From assembly GCA_944325415.1 (NCBI GenBank), contig CALUZW010000002.1, forward strand, positions 124,001 to 188,000: a stretch of 64,000 nt of DNA, read 5' to 3'. Position 1 is the first letter of the stretch. Each line of letters opens with the position of its first letter. Under the pieces are notes generated by a model. The model was not told the origin of the DNA. It did no database searches and worked only from the letters and a program-made list of their open reading frames with translations. Source of the DNA: an uncultured Bacteroidales bacterium (GTDB lineage Bacteria > Bacteroidota > Bacteroidia > Bacteroidales > UBA11471). A program made the translations under genes and the position numbers. This document shows positions 8,849 to 18,297 of the stretch, in pieces.

Positions 8849-10315
8849 TTATTCGTTGTTTCTATCACCATATTCTATTTCATCGTCGGGCAACGGCAAC
8901 ACATAATCGGGCGTTACATATGTGGTTACCACATTGGAGCCGACGGCCGACGTAACGGGTATCTGCGGCATGTTGCGGCGCTTGAAGTAGAAGAAGAGTT
9001 GTCCTTCGCAGCAGAATTCCTTGGCATACTCCTTGTAAATCTCGTTCTGCATCTCATCGGATGTAAGCATCGAGCCCACCAGTTCGACGGTAAGACCACG
9101 ATGCTGACGGACGGTGTTGAGATAACCAGCAGCCGACTCAACATCGCCGTTTTGCTGCAAGGCACACTCGGCAGCGATATAATAGGCTTCGCTGATACGC
9201 ATCAGCGGAAGGCGGAAATGGTAGAGTGAATTGCCTGACTCGGGTTGTTTCAGTTTGGTGCAGACCCGAATATCGGTGAGAGCTTCAGTCTGGTAGGTGT
9301 ACCGATAGTCGGTATAAGCGCCGTATGTACTCATTTCATACAGTGCCTCATAGGTCTCCTCGGTCATGTAAAGGCCCGATGTTGAGGTGAACGAGGCGGT
9401 ATACAAGTCTCGCAGATTGCTCTCATACAGGCAGAAGAGCAGCTCTTCGGAAAAGACATAATTCTTTTTCAAGGGATCGTTTGTCGAAATTTCTGACTCG
9501 GGGACCCATGTAAATACCGTCTGTCCGATAACCGATTGAGCAGCTTTGTCAGCTTCGACATAATTTCCCATGTAGAGATAGATACGGGCCTGCAACAGTT
9601 TCACGGCGTAGTAGTTGAACTTGAAGGTACGGTCACGCTGGTAGGTTTCGTCGTCAGTTTCATACACGGCTGCATCGACAACCGGGTCGACTGACAACTC
9701 GGCTTCGGCTATCTTCAAGTCGTCAAGGGCTTTGAGCAGGACCTCTTCAACAGTAGAAAGCGGCGTAACATCTTTTCCAGCCACCGTTACATAGGGAATG
9801 GCCTTGGTCGAGGCACCCGCCTTGTAAGAAGGGGCAAAAAGACGCAGAATATCGAAATGCAGCATGGCCCGCAATCCGTAGGCCTCTCCACGGATAAGGT
9901 GATAGTTGCGGCCGGTAAACATCCCGGGATTGGCTTCGTCGATGTAGCCAATCAGCTCGTTGATGTTGGCTATGACATTATAGCTGCTGCTCCACATCGA
10001 GTTGATGCGTGTCTCACACGATGCCTCATCGTAAGCATACTTAGAGTCGTTGTAATAGGCATGACTGGTCTGCGTAATGCCGGTGTAGTACTGTGCCAGG
10101 ACATCGGTCATGCCATAGGTAAACTCCTTGCCGTAGACATTGGTGCCGGTCATGAGCAGATAGACTCCGGTGAGGGCATCTTTAAATCCCTGCTCGCTCT
10201 CGAAGTTGTCGTCGGCTTTGATTTCCGTACGCGGGCTGACGTCTAACCAGTCACTGCATGAGGTTATCCCCGTCAGGCCCACAAGTGCTGCCATATATAT
10301 CAATAGATGTTTCAT
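8849..10315 (-). CDS. SusD/RagB-family nutrient-binding lipoprotein
   Basis: 488 residues. The lipobox is ITSC (Cys20), followed by SDWLDVSPRTEI, the classic start of mature SusD-like proteins. The helical TPR scaffold covers most of the chain (for example RGEAYGLRAMLHFDILRLF near residue 145), and the family C-terminal region with LPLMRISEAYYIAAEC is present. SusD-like proteins form the lid over the SusC barrel at the cell surface and bind the ligand. It is 12 bases downstream of the SusC-like gene. Pairing with an STN-type SusC, FecR and an ECF sigma factor, and with a TlpA-like thioredoxin rather than CAZymes, argues for a peptide or host-glycan nutrient rather than a plant polysaccharide, but this is inference. 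Confidence 0.93.
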   Translation of the reverse strand: MKHLLIYMAALVGLTGITSCSDWLDVSPRTEIKADDNFESEQGFKDALTGVYLLMTGTNVYGKEFTYGMTDVLAQYYTGITQTSHAYYNDSKYAYDEASCETRINSMWSSSYNVIANINELIGYIDEANPGMFTGRNYHLIRGEAYGLRAMLHFDILRLFAPSYKAGASTKAIPYVTVAGKDVTPLSTVEEVLLKALDDLKIAEAELSVDPVVDAAVYETDDETYQRDRTFKFNYYAVKLLQARIYLYMGNYVEADKAAQSVIGQTVFTWVPESEISTNDPLKKNYVFSEELLFCLYESNLRDLYTASFTSTSGLYMTEETYEALYEMSTYGAYTDYRYTYQTEALTDIRVCTKLKQPESGNSLYHFRLPLMRISEAYYIAAECALQQNGDVESAAGYLNTVRQHRGLTVELVGSMLTSDEMQNEIYKEYAKEFCCEGQLFFYFKRRNMPQIPVTSAVGSNVVTTYVTPDYVLPLPDDEIEYGDRNNE

Positions 10316-10327
10316 ACTTTTTCGGTG

Positions 10328-13300
10328 TTAAAAACGTGCTTGTAAAGAGAAAGACAATACGCGAGCGCGGGGATAGGAAAGACCTTGCTCCTTTTTTACC
10401 GTGCTGAGCCAGAAAACGTCGTTCATGTTGAACGTCAGTTTGAGATATTCCAGGAAACTGCGGCGTACAAATTTCAGCGATGAGAAGTCGTATCCCACGC
10501 TCACGGCCGACAACATCAGTTCGTTGTAGTCTTCGACAAAACGAGAGGTGGGTTTGGTGGTGGAAACATCGGCGATACTCTTGAACTTGGCCGGTACGCC
10601 GGGGGTATTCCAGCGGTCGGTCAAGACACGCTTGTCGACGTTCCAGTTCAGCACATCGACATTCTCTACCTTGTCGACCAGGGTGCTGTTGTAGGTCTGC
10701 CCTCCCAGTTTATATGTAAACGTGAGGTTGATTTCAAAACCGTAACACGAAGCACTGGTACCGATATTACCGTTCACCTTGGGCTGGGTATCTCCGCACA
10801 CGACCTGATCGTCGGTGCTCCACTCATAGGTGGTTGTGCCGTCTTTTTTAATAAAGACCTCTTTACCGGTGATGGGGTCAATTCCGGCCGAACGCACGGC
10901 CCAAATGGCCGTGAGGCTCTGTCCCTCCTCAAAACGGGTCGAAGGGGTACGCATCTTTTCTTTGGCCTCTTCCGACGAATCGTTGGCATTCTTGTCGGCA
11001 TCCTGCTGGTTGTTCACCTCTTTCAACGCATCGGAAATCTTGGATATACTGTTCTTGTTATGAGCCAGGTTTACAAACAGATTGACATAACTGCGCGACG
11101 GTGTATGTGAAAACACCCGATAGTTGAGGCCTACCTCGATACCTTTGTTTATGGTCTCACCCATATTCTCCTTGTAGGTAGAGAATCCGGCAGAGGGAGC
11201 CAGAGAGATGTCGGTAAGCAGATTGGTCGTCGTGGCCCAGTAAAGGTCGGTACGCAACGAGAGGTTGCCCAGTATGGCAAAGTCAACACCAATGTTGCGG
11301 TCGTACTGCTGCTGCCATTGCAATCTGTCGTTGGCAATGCCTTTCAAGATAGCACCGAGGTCGCCGTTATAAGTCTTGTCGGTAATGTATTCATAAGTGG
11401 CAATAGCCTGATAGGCACTGAAATTCTGAGAACCGGTATATCCGATAGAGGCACGTATCTTCCAGAAGTCGAGCCAGTCGACATCTTTCAAAAAAGCCTC
11501 CTGATGAAGGTTCCAACCGATACCGGCCGACCAGAAGTGTCCCCACCGCTCCTTGGCTCCAAATTGGGACGAACCGTTGAGACGATACGATGCGTCGAGC
11601 AGATAACGGTTGTCGTATGAATAGTTGAGCGAGAGCACAACACCCAAACTGCGGGTGGTGCTTTCATCTCCGTCGGGCTTTCCACCGGTAGGATAGGAAT
11701 TACCGAAAGAGATGTAATCCATTCGGTCGGAGGGAAAACCCACCGCGCTCAACGATACGTTCTCGGTCGTACTCTCCTCTATCGTATACGCGAGGTTGGA
11801 ATAGAGCAGGTGATTGCCCCGTTCCAGCGCATAGGCAACACTGACATCGGAACTGAGAGAGAGGGTGTTGCCGCTGGTCTGTGCATACTCGCCCCGTTGC
11901 AGATACTCCGACGAGCTGGGTGATATGAGTGCATAATCGGTGTGCGAAGCCGGCTTGAATATATCGGAACTGTTGTGTTGCTTGGTCAATCCGAAACGCA
12001 CCCGGAAACGCAGATTCTTTATCGCCTCCCACTCGGCATAGAAATTCTCGGTAATGGTCGTATAGCGCGACTCGTCCTTGCTGTTCAACCCGGCATTGTA
12101 CAAGGGGTTGTACGCATCTATGCCGTACTGTTTGATCAGCGTACCGTCTTCGCGATACATTCTCCAATAGGGATTCATCTTGGAATAGTCAGCAAAATCG
12201 CCGTAAGGAGAATTGGAGGCATTGTTGTCGTCGATCGACAACTGGTTACGGAAACTCAATGTCTTGTAACGATAAGAGAGGGTAATGTTTCCCGAAATCG
12301 TGCGACGGTCGGAGCCTTTCATCACACCGGCTATATGGTTGTAGCCCAGACTGGCGGCGTAGCGCATGTCTTCGCTACCGCCGTCGAGATAGGCCGTGTG
12401 CTTGTTGCCGATACCGGTGCGCAAAGGTTGCGACATCCAGTAGGTATTGACCCCACGCTGCACCTCTTGGAAGAGGGCATTGTACTGCTCATTGAGCTCG
12501 GCTTGTGTAAAGGCATTGTTACTGGTGTATTTTCCGGCCAATACTTCGGCTTGCAGTTTTTCGGCCGAGTTGGTCAGGTTGTAGGAGGTAAGATCGGGTA
12601 TCGTAACATCGACCGATCCGGTGTAGGTAACACGCAAACGTCCGGCTTCGGGCTGAATAGTTTCAATGACCACCACTCCGTTAGCAGCCTTGGAACCGTA
12701 TATGGCTTTGGCGGCAGCATCTTTGAGCAACGTAACGCTCTGCACGAGATTCATGTCAAGGTCATATACCTTTTCTATCGTAGCCTCGAAACCATCAAGA
12801 ATAAACAATGGCTGATTGGGCGCCGTCTGATATTCCCCTTTGAGATCGGGAATATTGTTCTGTCCACGCATCTGTATATCGGGCATACGGTTCGGGTCGC
12901 TACCGAAGTCGACACTCTCGTTAATGACAAACGAAGGGTCTATGTTTTTCAAACTGGCCAACACATTCTGTGTACCCATGCGTTTGAGCTGGTCCTGGTT
13001 GAATGTCGACACAGAACCGGTAAAACTCTCGGCTTTACGCACAAACATACCGGTCGCCACCACTTCGGTAGCTTCCAGCGTATGAGCTGATGCCAACATC
13101 TTGACGTTGATGCGTTGATTCCCCTCGTATTTTTTCTCGACGGGTTCCATACCGATGCAGGTAAACCGCAATGTAATGTCGGACTGACTGGCGGGTACCG
13201 AGACGTTATAGCTACCGTCGGCCGCAGTCATCACACCTATCTTGGTGTTCATCACCCACACGGCTGCTCCGGCAACGGGCTCGCCCGACTCGTCAATGAC

Positions 13301-13699
13301 ATATCCCGATATCTCAATCTTGGGCTCATCACTCGCCGACGACGAGACAAGCTGACGGGTGGTATTCTGCTTATAACGCAACGTAATGATGTTGCCTTCG
13401 GTGGTGTATTCGAGACGGCTGTTCCCGAGCACACGGTCAAGCACCTGGCCCAACGGCTCTTTTTCGGCCCGGACAGTCACCGGCTCGACCGAACGGGCCT
13501 GCTGCACCGTATAAAAGAAATCCACACCCGTCTGCGCATGTATTTCATCAAAGAACTGCTTTAATGTAACCCTTTCGAGCTTCAACGTAACCAATTTACC
13601 GCGAGCATCCTGGGCGTATCCCGTCAAGGGAATCATCAACAAAACGACCAGCCACACAAGTTTTTTCAAGGAGGCTGTCGGGCAGAATAAAAATCTCAT
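10328..13699 (-). CDS. SusC/RagA-family TonB-dependent receptor with STN signalling domain
   Basis: 1123 residues. A signal peptide (to about 30) is followed by an STN domain (about 35-110, VTLKQFFDEIHAQTGVDFFY), which relays ligand occupancy to a FecR protein. A carboxypeptidase-regulatory-like beta domain (about 128-210, ISGYVIDESGEPVAGA) and the plug (about 215-350, with IQMRGQNN, LFILDGFE and VTLLKDAAAKAIYGSKAANGV) come next. The 22-strand barrel runs to the C-terminus and ends in aromatic Phe (LQARF). It imports the SusD-captured ligand across the outer membrane using TonB energy. The start is only 6 bases from the fecR stop, so regulator and receptor are probably co-transcribed, unlike many loci where an ECF-dependent promoter separates them. 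Confidence 0.95.
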   Translation of the reverse strand: MRFLFCPTASLKKLVWLVVLLMIPLTGYAQDARGKLVTLKLERVTLKQFFDEIHAQTGVDFFYTVQQARSVEPVTVRAEKEPLGQVLDRVLGNSRLEYTTEGNIITLRYKQNTTRQLVSSSASDEPKIEISGYVIDESGEPVAGAAVWVMNTKIGVMTAADGSYNVSVPASQSDITLRFTCIGMEPVEKKYEGNQRINVKMLASAHTLEATEVVATGMFVRKAESFTGSVSTFNQDQLKRMGTQNVLASLKNIDPSFVINESVDFGSDPNRMPDIQMRGQNNIPDLKGEYQTAPNQPLFILDGFEATIEKVYDLDMNLVQSVTLLKDAAAKAIYGSKAANGVVVIETIQPEAGRLRVTYTGSVDVTIPDLTSYNLTNSAEKLQAEVLAGKYTSNNAFTQAELNEQYNALFQEVQRGVNTYWMSQPLRTGIGNKHTAYLDGGSEDMRYAASLGYNHIAGVMKGSDRRTISGNITLSYRYKTLSFRNQLSIDDNNASNSPYGDFADYSKMNPYWRMYREDGTLIKQYGIDAYNPLYNAGLNSKDESRYTTITENFYAEWEAIKNLRFRVRFGLTKQHNSSDIFKPASHTDYALISPSSSEYLQRGEYAQTSGNTLSLSSDVSVAYALERGNHLLYSNLAYTIEESTTENVSLSAVGFPSDRMDYISFGNSYPTGGKPDGDESTTRSLGVVLSLNYSYDNRYLLDASYRLNGSSQFGAKERWGHFWSAGIGWNLHQEAFLKDVDWLDFWKIRASIGYTGSQNFSAYQAIATYEYITDKTYNGDLGAILKGIANDRLQWQQQYDRNIGVDFAILGNLSLRTDLYWATTTNLLTDISLAPSAGFSTYKENMGETINKGIEVGLNYRVFSHTPSRSYVNLFVNLAHNKNSISKISDALKEVNNQQDADKNANDSSEEAKEKMRTPSTRFEEGQSLTAIWAVRSAGIDPITGKEVFIKKDGTTTYEWSTDDQVVCGDTQPKVNGNIGTSASCYGFEINLTFTYKLGGQTYNSTLVDKVENVDVLNWNVDKRVLTDRWNTPGVPAKFKSIADVSTTKPTSRFVEDYNELMLSAVSVGYDFSSLKFVRRSFLEYLKLTFNMNDVFWLSTVKKEQGLSYPRARVLSFSLQARF

Positions 13700-13705
13700 A
13701 GCACT

Positions 13706-14833
13706 TTATTTGAATATCTCTATCTTATTTTCTTTTACTTCGACACGCACATTCTGCGTATAGGAAATGGCATTCATGATGTGTTCTATCGACTGGTCGC
13801 GGCCGACGCTGCCTGTAAAACGCATATCGGCAATCTCCGGGTCGAGAATCTCAATCTCCACATCATACCATCGCATGAGGTCTTCGGCAATATCGACCAA
13901 CCGCTCGTCGTCGAACGTAAAGCGGCCTTTTGTCCACGCGATATAGGGAAGGACATCGACATCGCGCACCTCGATACCTTCATCACACACGGCCAACTGA
14001 CCGGGAGCAAGTGAAACCTCTGCCCCGTTCTCACGGGATACGCCGATGGCGCCGCTCACCAGCACCACCTCGGCCGCATCGTTGTAGGTATTGATATTGA
14101 ATATTGTACCATACTGGCGCACGCGTGCTGCCCCAGCTTCGACAACAAACGGCCTCGCGGCCTCTTTTGCCACCTCAAAATAGGCTTCGCCCGATAGCTG
14201 TACCCGCCGTTCGGAACCGGAAAAAGCAACGGGGAATCGCAACTTGGAGTCGGCGTTGATATGTACCCGTGTACCGTCGGAGAGCGTAATGCGGTACTCT
14301 CCACCGCGCGGGACAACAAGAGTATGGTATTCGGGCGACTTGACGGCGTGACCGGGATTGTATGTAATGGCTCCGTCTTCGGTGCGGGCTGAAAGGGAAT
14401 CGTCGAATGCAATGGTCTCTCCACCTCGGGTGAGCGAAAACTCGGAGCCGTTCTCCAACACCAGTACGGCCTGCGTTGTTCCGGGAGCTACCTCGGTAAG
14501 GAGAAATGCCGGCGCTTCGGACTCACTCGTGCGTGAAAACCATACCGACACCACAATCAATGCGGCTACGGCTGCGGCCGAATACCATGCCCAATGGGTT
14601 GTATCGAAAATCTGACGACGGCGAATCTTTCTCAGGAAACGACGCTTGGCCCCTTCGGCATCGACCGCCTCATAACGGCGATATTTGACCGAGAAATCAT
14701 TGCGCTCGGCCAGTCGGCGTAGGTACTCTTCCCGTCCGGGCAACTCTTCGACCCAGCGACGCAGGTACTCTGTCTCCTCTTCGGAGAGATTTTTTGTTAA
14801 ATATTTTGCAATTAACTGCTCGATACACTTCAT
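13706..14833 (-). CDS. FecR-family anti-sigma factor
   Basis: 375 residues. The cytoplasmic N-terminal helical part (about 1-75, with LSEEETEYLRRWVEELPG) holds the sigma factor. One membrane helix spans about 82-99. The periplasmic FecR domain (about 160-265: GGEYRITLSDGTRVHINADS, LSGEAYFEVAK, GTIFNINTYN) is followed by a C-terminal DUF4974 region (about 300-375, MRFTGSVGRDQSIEHIM), which normally meets the STN domain of the receptor. The neighbouring STN-bearing SusC (6 bases downstream) and the ECF sigma factor (130 bases upstream) complete a trans-envelope signalling circuit in which ligand-loaded receptor frees the sigma factor. Confidence 0.94.
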   Translation of the reverse strand: MKCIEQLIAKYLTKNLSEEETEYLRRWVEELPGREEYLRRLAERNDFSVKYRRYEAVDAEGAKRRFLRKIRRRQIFDTTHWAWYSAAAVAALIVVSVWFSRTSESEAPAFLLTEVAPGTTQAVLVLENGSEFSLTRGGETIAFDDSLSARTEDGAITYNPGHAVKSPEYHTLVVPRGGEYRITLSDGTRVHINADSKLRFPVAFSGSERRVQLSGEAYFEVAKEAARPFVVEAGAARVRQYGTIFNINTYNDAAEVVLVSGAIGVSRENGAEVSLAPGQLAVCDEGIEVRDVDVLPYIAWTKGRFTFDDERLVDIAEDLMRWYDVEIEILDPEIADMRFTGSVGRDQSIEHIMNAISYTQNVRVEVKENKIEIFK

Positions 14834-14963
14834 AAGCTCATGTGCTATCTTCTTTCACTATAAAGACAACAAATGAAACAAATCGGGGTACAAATATTTA
14901 AAAAAAATATTGCGGAATATTCATTTTTGACAAAATGTCATAAAATAGAGCAGCAAAGAAGTC

Positions 14964-15548
14964 TTAACAGCCGTTTAATATTTCAAAAAAACAGGCTTTC
15001 CCGCCATTTATTGCCAGAGCCAACAGCACTGCTTTGTCGAGATTGTCGCGTATATAGGCCATCGCCCGCTTTTTCTGGGTCTTGACCGTCTCGACCGAGA
15101 GTTGCAGCATAGCGGCAATCTCTTCGTTTTTCTTTCCTTCCATATGCAAAAGAAATATCTCCCGACAACGGGGCGGCAATTCATCGATAAGTTTAAACAG
15201 ATGACGGTAAATCTCTTCGTCGTTGACCGCCTCCTCATCAACAGGCGAATAAGTCTGCGACAGATATTCCATATACTTCTGGGTAACGCCCTGGTGTTTA
15301 AGATAATTGAGAGAGGCATTGCGCACGGCGTTGTAAAGATAGGTGGTGAAGGCAGCATAAGAAGAGAACGAAAGCCGGTGTTCCCAAATGTTGATGATAA
15401 CCTCCTGCACCAAATCTTCGCCCACATCACCGTCGTCTATAAAATTGGCAGCATACACGACAAGTGTACGGTAATAACGGTCATAGAGTTCCTTGAAAGC
15501 ATCTAACTCCCGTTTATTGATTCGCTGTATGAAACCTTTGTTGTTCAC
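14964..15548 (-). CDS. ECF RNA polymerase sigma factor (FecI-like, Bacteroidetes group)
   Basis: 194 residues, GTG start at 15548. Region 2 (about 12-80) contains FKELYDRYYRTLVVYA and GEDLVQEVIINIWEH. Region 4 (about 120-180) contains IDELPPRCREIFLLHMEGKK and LQLSVETVKTQKKRAMAYI. Length and the absence of extra domains fit group-1 Bacteroidetes ECF factors. It directs RNA polymerase to the downstream fecR-susCD operon when the partner FecR is signalled by the receptor STN domain. The stretch to fecR (14834-14963) is AT-rich and contains reverse-strand AATATTTG at 14891-14898, one mismatch from the housekeeping -7 consensus. An ECF-dependent promoter may lie there, but I cannot define one. Confidence 0.93.
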   Translation of the reverse strand: MNNKGFIQRINKRELDAFKELYDRYYRTLVVYAANFIDDGDVGEDLVQEVIINIWEHRLSFSSYAAFTTYLYNAVRNASLNYLKHQGVTQKYMEYLSQTYSPVDEEAVNDEEIYRHLFKLIDELPPRCREIFLLHMEGKKNEEIAAMLQLSVETVKTQKKRAMAYIRDNLDKAVLLALAINGGKACFFEILNGC

Positions 15549-15573
15549 CCAAACACCTTTTCATCTAAGGTGG

Positions 15574-15581
15574 CAAAGATA
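15574..15581 (-). promoter_or_regulatory. Putative -7 promoter box (TATCTTTG) for the ECF sigma factor
   Basis: TATCTTTG on the minus strand, 26 bases upstream of the GTG start of the sigma factor. It is a perfect TAnnTTTG match and implies a very short leader. Confidence 0.55.
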
Positions 15582-15766
15582 TAATAAATATTGAATAGTT
15601 TCTGCTTTCCGACACAATCAATATTTTCATACCTGCACATATTTCAATTTGCAACCAAAACCGCCACTATACATTTCACAACGACAGTGCATTCCGATTC
15701 ACTTTCCATGAATAAGAAGCGGACACTATTTCTATGGCGTTTTTACTTAATATCAAATTATTTTCA

Positions 15767-15774
15767 TATCTTTA
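15767..15774 (+). promoter_or_regulatory. Possible -7 box (TATCTTTA) for the beta-propeller lipoprotein
   Basis: TATCTTTA has one mismatch to TAnnTTTG and sits 26 bases upstream of the ATG at 15800. It lies in the divergent spacer with the sigma factor. Confidence 0.3.
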
Positions 15775-15799
15775 CACGACCACCATTTTAGCTTGTAAT

Positions 15800-16867
15800 A
15801 TGCCGACAATCAATCACATCGCTTTTCTATGCTTATCGTGCATCATGTTCTGTCTATGTTGCACCGAACAGAAACAACCGACAACACCCTCTTTAAAAGT
15901 AGACTTAGAAAACATTATAGAGCTACCCGTCGACACGACCCGAATCATTCACATCGAGACAAACGACAGCTCGCTGCTCTATGACGTGTGCCTGGTGGAA
16001 AAAACCGGCAACAGATATTTTATTAATTCCCGAAGTTTCGTTCGCGCCTTCAACGAAAAGGGAGAATACCTGTTTGACCTCTCGGGTAAAGGTCAAGGGC
16101 CCACAGAATATCTCAGCGTGAACAACTTGTGGGTAGAAGACGGAAATCTGTGTCTCTTCGACAAAACAGCTCAAAAGATTATGTACTTCTCTCCCGACGG
16201 CAAATATTTGAGAAGCGACAAATTAGGAAAATTCAAAAGCGAGACAGGACCTATCAATCTTTTTCCCGCTCCCGACTCCACATTTTTGAGTGCCAACAGC
16301 TATGGCGGAGACAGAAACGTCGCTCTTTTCTCGCGATGGAACAAGAACCTGACCTGGCAAGAAACGGTTACAGGGCGTTATGTGCAAAGCTCTTACGTCT
16401 TCCCCGACGTCTGCTTTACCGACTATACACACAACAGAGTATTATATTGGGAGGCCATGAAAGATACACTGTTCTGCATTGAAGCCGACGAGATACGGCC
16501 ACTCTACGCCTTTGATTATGGAGAGAAGGCTATTCCTTCTTCCTTAAAGGAGGAAACATTCATTGAAAAGTCGCATTTCATCAACGAGAATAAAGACAAA
16601 GAATATGCCTATTGGGCCCGTTATTTCCAATCGGCAGGCGATACCATATTTTTCTCCCTTGGATATGGGCAGGAGATTCTCCTGTGTAAACTCGATGAAA
16701 ACGCCCAAGAAGTGAAAGCCTACACTCTGGTATTTCCCAATAACGAATACCGGATGCTTTTCTTTCTGAAAATTATCGGAGATGTATTACTTATCGAACT
16801 TGAAAATCTGAAAAATCCGTTTATGAATCACCCGTTGCTGTTACTGCCGTTGAATGAACTGAATTAA
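15800..16867 (+). CDS. Six-bladed beta-propeller lipoprotein
   Basis: The ATG at 15800 gives a 355-residue protein whose first 20 residues are a hydrophobic signal segment ending in a Cys cluster (MFCLCC), so it is probably lipidated, although the lipobox is not canonical. A longer reading from 15734 exists but would bury the signal peptide. The mature chain shows the Bacteroidetes six-bladed beta-propeller pattern: VRAFNEKGEYLFDLSGKGQGPTEY near residue 85, then DKTAQKIMYFSPDGKYL near 125, with further blades to the end. These propellers probably bind ligands at the envelope; no enzyme residues are seen. It is divergent from the ECF sigma factor and is not clearly part of that locus. Confidence 0.82.
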   Translation: MPTINHIAFLCLSCIMFCLCCTEQKQPTTPSLKVDLENIIELPVDTTRIIHIETNDSSLLYDVCLVEKTGNRYFINSRSFVRAFNEKGEYLFDLSGKGQGPTEYLSVNNLWVEDGNLCLFDKTAQKIMYFSPDGKYLRSDKLGKFKSETGPINLFPAPDSTFLSANSYGGDRNVALFSRWNKNLTWQETVTGRYVQSSYVFPDVCFTDYTHNRVLYWEAMKDTLFCIEADEIRPLYAFDYGEKAIPSSLKEETFIEKSHFINENKDKEYAYWARYFQSAGDTIFFSLGYGQEILLCKLDENAQEVKAYTLVFPNNEYRMLFFLKIIGDVLLIELENLKNPFMNHPLLLLPLNELN

Positions 16868-17148
16868 AATCAGCAAAGATACTTTTGGCAAAGGTCCGCC
16901 CCCTATAAACAAAAAAAATTGATTGTCTCACGACAACCAATCTTTGTTAACCTTAAATTTAATACCATGAAAAACACAGTGCAAATATAGCGCATATTTT
17001 GAATATGCCATCTCTATATAGCAATTTTTAGTCATGGTTTTTGCTTAATTAACGTTTGCATAATACATCTGACCGTATATAAATATATATTAACTAAAAT
17101 AGTTTTGATTCCGCCGATTATTGGCTATCGCGCACGACGATACATGTA
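16868..17148. other. Intergenic stretch with hairpins and promoter-like box
   Basis: This 281-base AT-rich gap lies between the convergent propeller and nspC genes. It holds a hairpin at 16919-16945 (TTGTC/GACAA core with an ATTG/CAAT outer stem) next to an A8 run, a perfect 7-bp hairpin (GCATATT/AATATGC) at 16992-17008, and reverse-strand TATATTTG at 16982-16989. No gene is visible in it. Confidence 0.6.
16911..16975 (-). ncRNA. Candidate short minus-strand RNA ending in a terminator hairpin
   Basis: Reverse-strand TATATTTG (16982-16989) would start transcription near 16975. About 30 bases later comes a hairpin (16919-16945), then a run of T on the minus strand (A8 at 16911-16918 on plus). 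The result would be an RNA of about 65 bases. Alternatively the hairpin is simply the terminator of nspC, whose stop lies about 200 bases away. No family was recognised. Confidence 0.25.
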
Positions 17149-18285
17149 CTATGACATACGGCTCTTATAGTCGTCGTAGGTATATTCTCGCCACATAATG
17201 AGCCGGTCGTCGGCACTCCACAAAGCCAGCGCAGGGTGAGAAATACCGTTGAACATCGTCGTCTTGACAATGGTGTAGTGTATCATGTCTTCGAAGACGA
17301 TGCGCTCGCCCACCTTCAATTCGTGGTCGAACGACCAGTCGCCCATATAGTCGCCGCTGAGGCATGAATTTCCACCCAACCGATAGGTCGGCTTACCGGG
17401 GGTCGGTTCAAGAGCCCCGCGTACAACAGGCTTGTAGGGCATTTCAAGACAATCGGGCATATGGCAGGTAAACGACACGTCGAGAATAGCCGTGCGAATG
17501 CCGTGGTTCTCGACGATATCGAGAACTGTCGCCACCAGCACACCGGTCTGCCAGGCAAATGCACTGCCGGGTTCGAGTATGACCTCGAGGCCGGGATAAC
17601 GGCTCTTGAAGTTTTTCAGCATCGACACCAGATGATCAACATCATAGCCCATGCGGGTCATCAGATGCCCACCACCCATATTTATCCACTTCAAACGGGG
17701 AAGAAGATGGCCAAACCGCTGCTCGACATGGCTCAGCGTCTTTTCCAGGTCGTAGGAAGACGACTCACACAAGGTGTGGAAGTGCAGCCCCTCTACCCCT
17801 TCGGGCAAAGTATCGCCGAGAAGGTCGGCCGTAACGCCGAGGCGGCTCCCGGGAGCACAAGGGTTATAGAGTGCCGTCTCTACATCGGAGTACTCGGGAT
17901 TGATGCGCAAACCGCAGGAGATGTGCCGTCCCGAGGCCTTTACCGTGGGATAGTGGTGATGAAACTGCGAGAGTGAGTTGAAGGTAATGTGGCTGCTGTA
18001 TGCCATTATCTCGGGAAATTCTCTGTCGCTGTATGCCGGGGCATAGGTGTGTGCCGGCGAGCCCATCTCTTCATAGGCAAGACGGGCCTCGAAAAGCGAA
18101 CTGGCCGTAGACGAGGGTATATACTCCCGCACGATGGGGAATGCCTTCCACAAAGCGAAAGCCTTAAAGGCCAAGATGATGTTTACCCCGGCCCGCTCCT
18201 TGACCGAGCGGATAAGCGAGAGATTATCGCGGAAGAGACGTTCGTCCAAGACATAACAGGGCGACGGTACACGGTTGATATCCAT
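17149..18285 (-). CDS. nspC: Carboxynorspermidine/carboxyspermidine decarboxylase
   Basis: 378 residues, the usual length for this PLP enzyme of the alanine-racemase/ornithine-decarboxylase (fold III) group. It decarboxylates carboxy(nor)spermidine to (nor)spermidine, the last step of the alternative spermidine pathway used by gut Bacteroidetes. The PLP lysine is in ILAFKAFALW (about residue 42). HTLCESSS, WINMGGGH (phosphate-binding glycine loop), LEPGSAF and GNSCLSGDYMG (active-site Cys and Asp) follow in family order. The helicase gene lies 12 bases upstream on the same strand, so both may share a transcript, though their functions are unrelated. The partner carboxyspermidine dehydrogenase is not in this window. 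Confidence 0.93.
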   Translation of the reverse strand: MDINRVPSPCYVLDERLFRDNLSLIRSVKERAGVNIILAFKAFALWKAFPIVREYIPSSTASSLFEARLAYEEMGSPAHTYAPAYSDREFPEIMAYSSHITFNSLSQFHHHYPTVKASGRHISCGLRINPEYSDVETALYNPCAPGSRLGVTADLLGDTLPEGVEGLHFHTLCESSSYDLEKTLSHVEQRFGHLLPRLKWINMGGGHLMTRMGYDVDHLVSMLKNFKSRYPGLEVILEPGSAFAWQTGVLVATVLDIVENHGIRTAILDVSFTCHMPDCLEMPYKPVVRGALEPTPGKPTYRLGGNSCLSGDYMGDWSFDHELKVGERIVFEDMIHYTIVKTTMFNGISHPALALWSADDRLIMWREYTYDDYKSRMS

Positions 18286-18297
18286 AAGTATCAGAGT

